Notes: generated by a model not told the origin, from the sequence alone. Positions 1 through 10,595 are shown, numbered from the stretch's first letter. The stretch is 64,000 bases of DNA from Bolinopsis microptera (GCF_026151205.1 NC_087077.1:18212475-18276474); one strand, 5' to 3'. Made by a program: numbers and translations.

Positions 1-480
1 AGCGATCCTTGCTATTCTCAAAACTTTGAGTGACTTGAACTTAGTGACATCTATAAACAGTTCTAAATAGTAGGGCCCCACAGTGAAGATGTCCAGCCAA
101 GTTGCTGGAGCTTTGGAAAAACTCAACTTATCGTAGGTTACCACAAATCTGAGCAGGACATCAAATGTGAAGTAGACAACTGTCACTGATTCCACAGCGA
201 AACAGACCTTGGCAGTGGTGGAATTTTTGTCCTCTAAAATGACCACTATGTTAGGATCAGTTTCGAAGAGCATGAGGATAATGGAGAGGCAGATACATCC
301 CAGGTCCATCCATCCGTAGAGCAGCCCGAAGAAGCTTGAACTGGGGTTCTGCAGGATGTTGTTGGTTTTCTGTCTGAGTCGTCCCATCTTTGTCTTGGCT
401 TCCACCGGAATCTTTTCCTCCTCTTCCTGTGCTTTCTCTTCTTCGAACACCGACATCATCCTGAAGAAGGTCACCGACTC
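1..480 (-). CDS. Kv exon: T1-S1 linker, S1, S2, S3, start of S4
   Basis: The exon begins after an AG acceptor (TTTCCAG/GAG) in phase 0 and stays open for 160 codons to the left edge. It reads ESVTFF (end of T1), then a run of Glu/Lys. S1 includes FGLLYGWMDLGCICLSIIL. S2 includes VVYFTFDVLLRF, with the aromatic and acidic residues expected of a voltage sensor. S3 includes WLDIFTVGPYYLELF, with the conserved Asp. S4 begins KSLKVLRIARIA. The next exon is outside the window. Confidence 0.9.
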
Positions 481-3400
481 CTGGAAATTCACAGGATTTA
501 GAGATTGTTCAAATAATACGTAGGCCCATCTGTAAGCCACTTTACATAGCAGATGGCTATTGTGTAGAAAGCTTTTCCAAACCCCTTCTAGTTCTACCCT
601 GTACGTAATATGCGAACGATCCTTTAGTTAATATTAAACAGGAAAACTGTTCCTGAAGAAACATGTGATAATGGTCACACACACAACCTTCTCCTATTAG
701 ATGTGTACACTAAAAGTGTACTCGAACCAGGAGAGTGTACATTATACAATGTACATTTGCTTAAAATGGCTTTGGTGGCCGGTGGGGTTAATTGATCAGG
801 ACATTCTATTGTTGCTAATTAACATGTCTTACTCCCATGTTGATAATGTGGGAATTTCAGTGATTAATATCATGATACCACGTGTATGTTTTAAAGTACC
901 TGGAACATCTCATTTGGGATAGTAGCTGGCTGATAGAGCTTGCCGTAGAGGTAAAAGTCAAATATACTCTCGAAGGCCTCAGGATTGCTGTCAAAGAAGT
1001 AGTCGCCGTGATGGGGGTCCCAGTGTGTGTCCAGGTCGGCTGATCCGAGCAGAGTTTGGGGGTACCTAGGATGGGGACGTCTGTGAATTTGCAATTTTCA
1101 GTAGATCCATCTAAAATATTGATGGTACCTTGGATATGTTTACTGCTAGATAAGAATATGTACCTGTAAAATTTTCCTAGGGATCATCTTAGAATTTGAT
1201 CAGTATTTTAATTGAGCAAGACAGCAGGTTGGGATATTCACCTCTCCAAGTAGTCTCTGTAAATCTGAAACTTCTTGCCGGACACGTTGATCAGTATCTT
1301 CTGTCCGGTGTGCGGTCCTCCAGCAGCTGTAGCGTCTCCAGGTGACCCAGATTGCATGTGCTTCGGCTGGTTGCTCGGACTCCCCGGGCAGTCTGCAAAA
1401 TATTCAGGGTTATATTCAGGACTTGAATTAAGTTTGTTCATGTTTAAAGAATTTATCAGTTCGACACATTAGATTTCATTCTCGTTCATATTCTGATCAT
1501 GGCATGGCTGTACGCTCATCTGTTGATGAACAAAGGAATGTATTATATATTATGTAGTATGTACTCTGTACCATGTAGTATGTACTATGTAGTATGTAGT
1601 ATGTACTGAGTGTTAAGGTGCAACTATTTAGTCAGCACACAGAAGTATTAAACTTACCATTATACACAACACGGGACATTATTGTGTAAGATTTACGCGG
1701 TTTGTCTGACGATATTAGAAAAATAATGGTAAATTATAGTAAATATTAATAATGGAATGAATAAGTAACTTTTCCTAGAAAGCTAATTCCAAAAGACTAC
1801 GATGGATTATTTTTTAAAAAATCTGCTTGACACGGTTCCGTTTATAAGCCGTAAAGGATTACATTTTATCAAGCTAAAATATAGACATTTTTCAAAACTT
1901 TTGGAATATCTTGTAAGTGGCAAGGCCGAACGTGACTTATTAACATTTTAGTGTTCAGTAGGAAGCAACACTGCTCTCGACAGACAACGGGAAGCAAAGT
2001 AAATGACTGGTGAAAACTAAATGAAATAATCGTGGTTTCGGCACTCGTTGGCATTTTACAAAGATTACTGCATATTACTGTATAGCAGCATAATACACTA
2101 CCGTGTATGTTTACTGTTTAGCCAAGTTGGGGTCCACCTTAATTAATTGTTTTAGGACTTAAGTTATATATAATTGGGCTCGCCTATGCACTACGTCAGT
2201 GAGACCCTTGTAATTTATAATCAGTCTGTCTGTCTGTGTATGTCTAGACACAGACAGAGACAGGGCGATGTGGTTGATTTGTATCCCTTGTCCTTATCTC
2301 TGCATTCAAGTGTAAGCTGTAGATCACCCTAGTAGTGGTAGATAGTAGTGGTAGATAGTCAGCCTACTGACTATCTTCTAAGAGTAAGTTTACAAGGCCC
2401 CACTTATCTCCATACAGTATAGGCATGACTGTTTGAGTGGCACCAAACCTCGGGTGGCTGCAATATTCTGCATGGATGTCCTGGCGTTACCCATAGCTAT
2501 AGGTAACTGTCAGAATCCGGCTTGACGTAGCGCCGTACCGTACCATGGCTGTGAACTTCAACCAAGGGTCCACTTCACAAGCCGAAGCCTCTGTTTTGAG
2601 CGGGAGGAATCGTACTCCATTCTCTGTCAGCCTGTCACATGCACGTGGTCCATCTATCACATGCTGGGCACTCATTAGAATGTGGTAATCGGAAGCCGGA
2701 TCCGGCTGTACTATTGCACTAACCATGCTAAGTGCTAACCCGTGTAGTGCAGTTTGATGAATGGCAATCACGCTAACTCGTGGATTCGACGGCCCTAAAC
2801 TTAATACCAACATATATATATATAATCAGTAATCTGCATATTACCGGGCGGTACTCGGCCTGTCATTCCACCATATCCAATATCTTTATTTGTATCGTGT
2901 TTATGACCTCTGGAGCATGAGATCCCCAGGTAATGATCTTAATAAAAGACCAATGAATGCCGAAAGGTCGATTATTATATTTAAGATTTAGTTTTCGCCA
3001 GTCATTTGCCTTGTTTCATTTGATCTGTCAAAAAACCGCGATGCTCTCTAATAAACACTACAAAAACTTTTGGGGAAAGGAAAAATATAAGGTAAATTAG
3101 GGTACGATAAAGCGGTATATCATTGCCAATGCAATACAATTACAAGAGCTAGTATTACAAAAATACTATTGACTATCTTTCTATACCAATTATAATATTA
3201 GTACAGTATCAATATACTAAGAACTAACTGAGGACCGAGGTTACTGACCTTCGCTTTTCGGCCTGATATGAGGCCACGGTGCGATTAAAAACCGCCTTCC
3301 TATCTCGACCCACGCAGCAATCATTTAACTTTAAGGACAGGATCAAAGATACTAATAGATCAGAGTATCAGACTTTCTTGTTTTTTATAGAAAACTTCTG

Positions 3401-4493
3401 CGTTTCAGTCTGTCTCGGTGTTTCAATGAACAGCAAATACCAAACTGCTACAACTACAAGGACCGGGAGAGTTCCACTGATTTTGGGAGGCTATCGAATA
3501 ATATTGATAATTGGAGAACTCTTTATCTAACTTCAGACTCAGTGATGGACTATTTCACCGTAAGTTAAACTTAAACGACTATTAAAAGCAAACTTCTAAT
3601 CATGATATTGATATGTTGCCCATTACATGTTGCAATTATCTGCAAGATACCGATACTGCATGGACTATAATTGGCTGACCACTCGCAGAGGCTAGGGCTG
3701 GTCAGGGTCTCGTACGCTGGAGGATCGGTCACGTGGTATGATACTTTGTAGACATTACCACGTTAAACTGCTTCCAACGTGTTAAGTTGTTGTATGTGGC
3801 GTTTAATTGACTTAGGTCAGGAACCTATACAGTATACACCTTTCGATAAAGTTCAAGGAATTACTTGAGTTGTTTCATCGATGAGTAATGAGTATAAGCT
3901 ATAAAATTTATGACGTGCTTAAATGTTACAAAGTCTCTATCATATTAAAAAAATTTTATGTGGCCTTTTTGTTATAAATATCAAAATTAATTGGGAGTCT
4001 AATTTCCGAAAAATAATTGAACAATTATTTAGATTTAATCTAAAGTTAAGGGAATATTTCGAACTTTGTATAAATAAAACTATAATTCGGGAGCATTGCA
4101 ATCCACTCCGAACACGTTAATTCGTAAACTAAGGGGTCGTTCACATATTACGTAATCATTTTTTGGAACATTTTTACCCCCCCCCCGTAATCAGTTTTAC
4201 ACATAGATATTGTGTCAAATTACACTAGCGTAATCAGTAATCATCCGCAAATCCCCCCTCAGCTGATTACATTTACGTAATATGTGAACGACCCCTAAAA
4301 GTAGAGATAGGATACAGTTACCATGACGACCAAAGTCATCCTGTTTCAGAAGTTCAAGGACCGATTCCCTCAGGATTCTGTCTCTTGCATGGATAGCTTT
4401 TCCCAGTTGTAGTTGCTTTGACTGCCTTGGCTCGATCCAAATATTGGCGTCCTGATGACTGTATATCTGACTATTTGTCCTGTGTCGAGGCAT
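1..4493 (-). CDS. Voltage-gated K+ channel (Kv) gene, 5' part, runs off the left edge
   Basis: Pore-forming subunit of a tetrameric plasma-membrane K+ channel. Exons, in transcription order, are 4493-4322 (putative first exon, ends phase 1), 1392-1242 (phase 1 in, phase 2 out), 1065-900 (phase 2 in, phase 0 out) and 480-1 (open to the window edge). Every junction has AG/GT and the phases match. Exons 2 and 3 encode the cytoplasmic T1 domain: KILINVSGKKFQIYRDYLER is followed by YPQTLLGS and the diagnostic DYFFDSNPEAFESIFDFY. Exon 4 encodes an acidic T1-S1 linker, S1 (about codons 52-75 of the exon), S2, S3 and the start of S4 with spaced arginines (VLRIARIA). The pore (S5-P-S6) lies outside the window. 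I see no HxxxxxC...CC zinc site of the Shaw/Shal/Shab T1, which favours a Shaker-like group, but S1-S3 are too diverged to assign a subfamily. Confidence 0.85.
900..1065 (-). CDS. Kv exon: core of T1 domain
   Basis: This 166-nt exon has acceptor CATCCTAG/G and donor CCAG/GTACTT. One nucleotide completes a split Arg codon, followed by 55 codons. It contains YPQTLLGS, the WDPHHGDYFFDSNPEAFESI block and GKLYQPATIPNEMFQ, the conserved second half of the Kv T1 (BTB-like) fold. The phases fit both neighbours exactly. Confidence 0.9.
1242..1392 (-). CDS. Kv common second exon: linker and start of T1
   Basis: The acceptor is the pyrimidine-poor but AT-rich TATTTTGCAG at 1393-1402, and the donor is GAGAG/GTGAAT. 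The 151-nt exon starts in phase 1 and encodes a Gly/Ser/Pro-rich linker (CPGSPSNQPKHMQSGSPG) followed by the first T1 strand (KILINVSGKKFQIY). An ATG at 1441 lies in frame upstream, just after an in-frame TAA, so the exon could instead be initiating. The clean acceptor and the match to the phase-1 exons upstream favour splicing. Confidence 0.8.
1443..4132. other. Kv intron between proximal first exon and common exon; no gene seen
   Basis: Mostly AT-rich non-coding sequence. It holds a short ATGTAGT/ATGTACT simple repeat at about 1545-1605, a GTCT/GACA simple stretch near 2224-2265, and a GC-richer patch at 2445-2790 with a 108-codon open frame on the minus strand that I do not recognise and do not call. 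Nothing else is supportable. Confidence 0.5.
4133..4295. mobile_element. PIF/Harbinger-like MITE, copy 1
   Basis: A 163-bp element bounded by inverted ends GGGGTCGTTCACATATTACG and flanked by TAA on both sides (4130-4132 and 4296-4298). A 3-bp TWA duplication with a G-rich end is typical of PIF/Harbinger non-autonomous elements. It has no coding capacity. Confidence 0.8.
4322..4493 (-). CDS. Proximal candidate first coding exon of the Kv gene
   Basis: The reading frame begins at ATG 4493 (MPRHRTNSQIYSHQD); an alternative in-frame ATG lies at 4571. It ends at donor GTCATG/GTAACT in phase 1. It encodes a hydrophilic tail with a basic/leucine-rich stretch (ARDRILRESVLELLKQDD), as expected for a cytoplasmic Kv N-terminus. 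Joined to the 1392 acceptor, it gives an uninterrupted frame. The sequence has no homologue I recognise, so the assignment rests on codon character, the donor, phase and position. A PIF-like MITE (4133-4295) lies in the intron immediately downstream. Confidence 0.55.
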
Positions 4494-4614
4494 CTGCTCG
4501 GGTATAGATATCACCGAAGAACGACGCAGTCTAAATAAATTGTGTACATGACACGTGGTGGCCATGGCCATCTCGTCAGAAGTGTGATTATCCTGCTCAG
4601 AAATAGTTTCAAGT

Positions 4615-4681
4615 TTGTTTCAAATAAAAAGTAAAGCAGTCTGCACTTGTGATTGAAAAGTAAAGCAGTCTGCACTTGTGA
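4615..4681. repeat. Tandem duplication of about 31 bp
   Basis: The word AAAAGTAAAGCAGTCTGCAC with its following bases is present twice in a row. A short local duplication in non-coding DNA. Confidence 0.7.
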
Positions 4682-4952
4682 TATGAATGTAAAGTTTTGA
4701 ATGCTGTTGGGAACAGACAATTTAAACTTTAAGCAGTACGCATTTCGCCTCCGAACTAATAACTATTTTGTATTTGAATTTTAAACTGTCACATGTCAAG
4801 CCAAAGGCTTGTAAAAAACAATATCAATATGTCAGTTTGATTATTATATTGTACAGACCAATTGTAAAAATTCAAAACTTTTGGCTATATGCAATATGGA
4901 CACCATACCATGGCAATACCATGGCAATGATTCAATTTCCCAATATGAATAA

Positions 4953-5123
4953 GGGGTCGTTCACATATTACGTAATCATTTTTGGAACATTTTTATCCCC
5001 CCTCCGTAATCAGGCAGTTTTGCACATACAACATAGCTATTGTGACAAAATTACACTAGCGTAATCAATAATCATTTGGAAACGGCCCCCTCAGCTGATT
5101 ACGTAATAATTGTGAACGACCCC
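4953..5123. mobile_element. PIF/Harbinger-like MITE, copy 2
   Basis: 171 bp with the same GGGGTCGTTCACATATTACG end as copy 1 and TAA on both flanks (4950-4952, 5124-5126). Similar along its length to the copy at 4133-4295 but diverged in the middle, so the two are independent insertions rather than one duplication. Confidence 0.8.
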
Positions 5124-5166
5124 TAAAATATTTGATTGATTCATGCTTAGGGTAGGGGGTGCGGCT

Positions 5167-6209
5167 CTTACTAATTCGCTCGCCCAAAAAATTTCACGTG
5201 ACTTTGGTTTTTATGGTTTTGCAGCCGTACAAAACGGTTTTACATAAACCCTTATCCCAACCCAAACCCTAACCATAACCCCGAAGCTAACCATAACCCT
5301 TACCACAACCCTATACTAACCCTAACACGAGCCTTGTAGGTTTACAACCTACCAGGACGCGCGCCGAGTTGGACTCGTCGGCGGTCCAATATATGAAACA
5401 GATATTTTACGAGTATTACCCGTTAACACGAGCCCTAAACAATCGAATTCGTATTTTACTAGCCTGTCACGTGACCAAACGGTTTTTTGCCCATAACTCT
5501 CCAGGGAAGCATTTTAACCCTACGTCATGGGGGTGATTCGGAATCAGCGTCCAAAATAAACCGATTCCAAATCACTTTCATGCCCAAAGGGCCTTTCACA
5601 AGAATTTTCTTAAAATTTGGGCGAGCGATTTTCATTTAGTAGGAGCGAGGGGGTGCACGATGAAAATAAACTTGTTTGGATTTTCAAAATTTGTGTAGCA
5701 TTGTTTTCTAAAAACTGCACTGTGAGAATTTTCACAGTACCAAATTTTTCATACATTTTTGGAATGATCAGTGAGTTTCGCCTAAGTGCCATATTTGATG
5801 GTGCGCGGCTTTTGGAGCAAAATTAGGTGTAAACGTCCGCTTCTACTAAATCGCTCGCCCAAATTTTAAGAAAATTCTTGTGAAAAGGCCCTTTTGGTAT
5901 GAAATTGATCTCAATCGGTGTATTTTTGAACGCTGATTCCGAATCACCCCCCATGACGTAGGGTAAAAAATGCTTCCCTGGAGAGTTATGGGCAAAAAAC
6001 CGTTTTGGTCACGTGACAGGCTAGTAAAACATGAATTCGATTGTTTAGGGCTCGGGTTAGGGTTAGGGTTGTGGTAAGGGCTATGGATAGCTTCGGGGTT
6101 ATGGTTAGGGTTAGGGTTGGGATTAGGGTTTATGTAAAACCGTTTTGTACGGCTGCAAAACCATAAAAACCGAAGTCACGTGAAATTTTTGGGCGAGCGA
6201 ATTAGTAAG
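5167..6209. mobile_element. Long inverted-repeat (foldback) element with telomere-like tracts
   Basis: Left arm from CTTACTAATTCGCTCGCCCA (5167) matches, inverted, the right arm ending at 6209. The arms are about 0.4-0.5 kb, with a spacer at about 5640-5840. Each arm carries degenerate CCCTAA/TTAGGG-type repeats (about 5248-5325 and 6053-6130) and a conserved stretch with CACGTGAC. The left arm is interrupted by a 93-bp element at 5334-5426. No ORF of note. I could not identify a target duplication, so the superfamily is open. Confidence 0.75.
5334..5426 (+). mobile_element. Miniature element family B, copy 1 (8-bp TSD)
   Basis: A 93-bp insert that starts TTGTAGGTTTACAACCTACC and ends CCCGTTAA. 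It is flanked by an exact 8-bp repeat CACGAGCC (5326-5333 and 5427-5434). The uninterrupted right arm of the host foldback shows the empty site. Inside is a strong hairpin-forming block (GCCGAGTTGGACTCGTCGGC). Confidence 0.85.
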
Positions 6210-6264
6210 TCGCGTAATTTGACGAAATTCGTTGATTTTTGTCGTATTATTTTATCATATCTTC

Positions 6265-6400
6265 GGTTCCTGGACTTGACCATTGTTAATGGTCTGGCCC
6301 GGCGCGCGCTACTTTGTAGCACTTGCCATCGGGCAAGTGCTACGAGAAGAAAGCGGCGTGCGCTACTTCGAAGAAATTTAGACGAGTACCATCCGTCAAT
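6265..6400 (+). repeat. Dispersed repeat family C, copy 1
   Basis: Contains a perfect 12-bp-stem hairpin (GTAGCACTTGCC...GGCAAGTGCTAC, about 6315-6342) followed by GCGCTACTTCGAAGAAATTT and GACGAGTACCATCCGT. The second half recurs at about 54080-54140. The 3' end resembles that of miniature family B (ACGAGTA-C-CATCCGTTA), which suggests a distant relationship. Confidence 0.5.
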
Positions 6401-6422
6401 TCCTGGACGAGAATCATGCTGA

Positions 6423-8628
6423 AAAATTTGACTGTAGTATAGGTGGGTATAGATATATCGTACTTCCGTGATTCAGACTTTGTCAAAGCAACGCACGCAC
6501 ATTGCATTTAGTAATAATTTATCCAACGCGAATCTTAAGCAATCGGTAGCAAATTTGATTAATCATAATCAGTGCGTTGTGTACATTGTTTTTCTAAATG
6601 TAAACGCTGAAAGTGAAAGGTGCATATGTAATAAGTTGATACTTGATATAGGTATATCGACTGTTTTGATTAAATAAATAATCAAACATATATTGAATGT
6701 GATATAATGTCAACTGTCAATGATGAATATGGAAGCAAGGTTTAGTGTGGTGAATCTAAAATGTATCGTATCGATAAAAAAACTCTCGCTACTGTTAATG
6801 TAAAATGTTATAGAACTGGAAGCAATGTAAAAGAAACAGTGAACTTGTACGAGAACAGGTTGGTCGTAATACTGAATACATGGTACCGGTGATAGCACGA
6901 CCAGGTGTTTACGTTCAATTCCATTTCAACACGTTGTCATTACGTTTCAGTTGACGACGCGATAGCTTGAGCTTTTAATTTTAAACGTATTATGTCATGA
7001 TATGAGAAGAATTTGTACGTGTAGTGTATGATATTGAATTTGATACAAGAGCAAAGTTTCATTTTTGCTTCCAATGTCCTAAATTGTTGAAATGTGAAAG
7101 TAATTAAGTCAATGTTTGTTCTTGATTTTATTTTTATGGCAACTGATTCTATTTTTTGTTCTTGTTATCGTGTTGCTTTGCATTTTTGACTGAGATTTTC
7201 CATTTTACGAACTGGTAATTATAAGTTCGGGTTATACTTATAGCCATTTTTTTCTAGAGTTGGGAAATTGAAAATTGAAAAACAGAATCAAACTGAATCA
7301 AATTTTTATACAGCAACCAAACATTGGAGAGCTGACCTGCAATCCCAGTGAACCGTGACAAAGGGTTAACTCTGGCTAAAAGTTGAGCTGTATTTGGGTT
7401 TAAAGTTTACTCATTATAATAAGAAATTATTTTTCTAACTTCCAGACACATACATTGAAACAGTATTTATCAGAATTTCAAATATAGTAGCCTAATACTA
7501 ATCGGCTGGATCCAAGTATGAAGTATAATGTAAAGTAGTGATGTTAGCGATGGGGGTTCGTTAATTCTGGTCAGGTAAGTCCGTTTGGCTACTTACTATA
7601 AGACTGAAATTATACTACTAGACTGAAATTTCTTAAAATGAAACCGAAAGTGATGGTCATGATGGGGTTTTGTTCCGTATTTAGTATTATAGTATCCCAT
7701 AAGTTAGATGGAATATATAAAATCAAAGCAGTACCGGTATTTTAGATTCAATTACTTTATGGAACTATATACTAGGACCGGGCACCAGCCCTCTCTTCGC
7801 CTATTCTCCCTATTGATTGTGTAACTGTAAGTGTAACAGTAAATATCGATGTTGCCTGATTGCTGATATCCTTTGATAATGATAAATGGGAATGAACTTT
7901 GCCAAAATTAGGATTTGGAAAAGTATAACTAAAATTATATTTCGATTAAATGGAAAAAATTGATATTAAGGGACTAAAGCTTCAGAAATCTTATCGGCGT
8001 CTTATTCTTTAATTACAGTAATTGTTCAGTCTCAGAGATGCACCATGGCCAAGCTGCAAAATTTGCTATTTTCATGCTTACTGGAACCCATGTTAGAGTG
8101 ACGGCACACACGGACAAGCCCTTGGCCTTATCCTGACTCCTATGACAGAACATAACCCTTTATAATGACCGTAGTTTATTACTATGAACTTAGTAGCTAT
8201 GCCAAGCATTTGTGTCACTGGTTGTCTTAGAGATAGTTTTAAAATTCATTTAAAAGAAGCCGTCCAGTAGTATTGCAGTTTGCACTGCAAGAAGGGTTCA
8301 CAAATATCTAGTTTAGTGTTTACCGATACGTTAAAATGACCGTGAACGTCTTATCCATGGCCAAACCGTACGCCTAACTGTTTGACCTAACCGTATGGCC
8401 TAAATAAATGATATGGACTAACCGTATGGCTCAGCCTTAACTATCAATGGTTATACAGTGGCACTGCTACTGTTCACCTATGTGGCAGGCATAGCTCTTA
8501 TCACACACAAAACTAAAAAAGCTGATCTCAAACAATAAGACTTTTTCTAAAATGAGAAATTGAAAACATTTTATGTTATAAATTATCATTATGTTATATA
8601 TTGGTACTACTACTATGCCATGATGGCA
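6423..8628. other. AT-rich intergenic or intronic stretch, no feature seen
   Basis: Both strands were read. No ORF with recognisable content, no terminal-repeat element and no tandem array was found. It lies within the putative long 5' intron of the Kv gene if the distal first exons are used. Confidence 0.5.
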
Positions 8629-9066
8629 AACAACCGTTCCTTATCCGTGCGTTAACCGTTCCTTGTCCGTGCGTTAACCGTTCCTTATCCGTGCGTTAAC
8701 CGTTCCTTATCTTGTATCACGTTGCGACCCCCGCGGTCGTTTCACTTTATCGTCCTGACGATACAGGGGGAGCCGCGCACTTCGTGCGCGGCGGGTCATA
8801 CAACGTATGACAATCCTTATCAATATCCGTGCGTTAAGTGTGACTTTACCGTGCGTTAAATGTTCCTTATCTGTGCGTTAAAATTTAACGCACGGATAAG
8901 GAACATTTAACGCACGGTAAGGAACGGTTAACGCACGGACAAGGAACGGTTAACGCACGGATAAGGAACATTTAACTTAAATGTTCCTTATCCGTGCGTT
9001 AACCGTTCCTTGTCCGTGCGTTAACCGTTCCTTATCCGTGCGTAAAGTGTGCTTTTACCGTGCGTT
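8629..9066. repeat. Array of a 22-bp unit that changes orientation
   Basis: The unit CCGTTCCTTATCCGTGCGTTAA and close variants are repeated head-to-tail at about 8629-8711. After a family-A insertion they continue to about 8882, run in the opposite orientation at about 8883-8970, then in the original orientation to about 9066. Variation is mainly TTATCC versus TTGTCC and GTTAACC versus GTTAAAT. No coding sense. Confidence 0.85.
8712..8813 (-). mobile_element. Miniature element family A, copy 1 (8-bp TSD)
   Basis: A 102-bp insert bounded by TTGT...ACAA ends (TTGTATCACGTTG on one side, TTGTCATACGTTG on the other). It is flanked by exact TCCTTATC (8704-8711 and 8814-8821), a sequence that belongs to the surrounding 22-bp array. 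Contains a hairpin CCGCGCACTTCGTGCGCGG. Shares its body with copies at 10107-10210 and 11542-11650. Confidence 0.85.
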
Positions 9067-9401
9067 ATGTGACCATCGACAGATTACCGAATTGCCCAAT
9101 AGTCAACAAATTTCCATAGAACTTGAAAAACGAGCAACGAATTTGCATAACGAAACAGAATCCCGGCGCATTTGTTATTACGGGAACCGAACACTACGGT
9201 GGAGTTTATGCTTCACTTCTATGTTCTATTATTCTATTATAATACCAGATTGTGACTTATGATCGACTTTATGACCCACTGTATTTCGATTCTTCCGGTC
9301 GTTAAATAAACAGAACAACGGTTACTATACTGATACAGTAGGTGGGTAGTCTGCTGCTGATAACCAATAACCGCGGATAAACTCTAATGACTCGTTTCAT
9401 A

Positions 9402-9519
9402 TTGTAGGTTAATAATAATAACTATCAAGACACGCGCCGAGTTGGAAATGGAATCGTCGACGGTCTTGATTTGGACGGTAAATATTTTGAATAAATATTT
9501 TACGAGTATCACCCGTTAA
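9402..9519 (+). mobile_element. Miniature element family B, copy 2 (8-bp TSD)
   Basis: 118 bp, starting TTGTAGGTTA and ending ACGAGTATCACCCGTTAA, between exact copies of GTTTCATA (9394-9401 and 9520-9527). The centre keeps GCCGAGTTGGA...TCGTCGACGGTC. It is longer than the other copies because of an AT-rich insertion near each end. Confidence 0.85.
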
Positions 9520-10106
9520 GTTTCATAAATATGTGGTTATGGACTTAAACTCTGAAGCCACCTTAAGTCGATCAGTATGTACGAGTAGGAATGCATATTT
9601 GATATTATTTGAGACCTGATTGTTTCTTTAACTTTCGATTTACCTACTATTCAGGAGTCCTGTCTACTGTTCACCACTTAAGCTCGGAAATTGAGAAACT
9701 TTCCGACTGCAACTGGCTAAGTGGTCTGACTGGCCTGACTATAGTCACGACAATCTAGGAATATAGGAAGCTTACTAAAACTGTTTATTTCTTCAGATTA
9801 ACAATCATTGGCTTTAGCAATGTAGTCCGGACATCATGCCCTGCCTTGAATCGTATGTACAATGTAACACTAACTACTGTAGTACTGTAGGTATACCAAC
9901 GAATAAGCCCTTCAACAATCAACAAGTTCCATTTCATTTGACCAGATATCAACTCTACAGTCTACACTTCATATCCCACTCTTAATGTTTTACCAGTGGC
10001 AGTACTAAACGTTCCATTCTTAATTCTTCTCCATTTTTTTTCACTACACCCTCATAAATAGAATTATCTACGATTTTTCCCTGCACTAATTAATTAGTAT
10101 TACTGG

Positions 10107-10210
10107 TTGTCATACGTTGTAGACCTGCCGCACACGAGTGCGCAACTGTATCGTGAAACACGATACTAGTGAAACGACAATGCACAATGGGGGGTCACGA
10201 CGTGATACAA
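10107..10210 (+). mobile_element. Miniature element family A, copy 2 (8-bp TSD)
   Basis: 104 bp, TTGTCATACGTTG to ACGTGATACAA, flanked by exact ATTACTGG (10099-10106 and 10211-10218). Contains two short hairpins (GCACACGAGTGCGC and GTATCGTGAAACACGATAC). Confidence 0.85.
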
Positions 10211-10595
10211 ATTACTGGTATATCGGCACATTGATCCATTTATTGGACATTTATCAACAAGACTGTTGAGTATCTGTATATGGTCTAGCTATAGCTTCAT
10301 GTATTTGAGAACATTATGAAAATCCTAATACTCTTACAAAAAAGAAAACTATACATTCTGCAATAGCCCCTTTCTATTTACAAATTCGAAGAGCAAAAGT
10401 GGCCCTCCCCTTGTCAATATTTACACTTACAGAATACCAAGTCATTTGTCAAGTACTGAAGTACCGGCTGAAACCCACCCTCGACGCCCCCCTGCTGCCC
10501 CGCATAGTAGTGGTTGTTATAGTTCATAGTTATTATACAACTCTTTAAATTGTTATATAAAATTAAGTATTTTGTATTCGAAACGAAAACCATAC

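Noticed and set aside
2487-2813. 108-codon minus-strand ORF in a GC-richer patch
   Set aside because: No recognisable motif, no splice partners in phase, and no bearing on the Kv model.
5248-6130. TTAGGG/CCCTAA-like repeats as a telomere or interstitial telomere
   Set aside because: Degenerate, short, and present once in each arm of a foldback element, so they belong to that element.
8712-8813. Hammerhead ribozyme in families A and B
   Set aside because: Neither the CUGAUGA nor the matching GAAAC core with a GUC cleavage site was found in the required arrangement.
8629-9066. CRISPR array
   Set aside because: Units are contiguous with no unique spacers, change orientation, and the setting is an animal genome.
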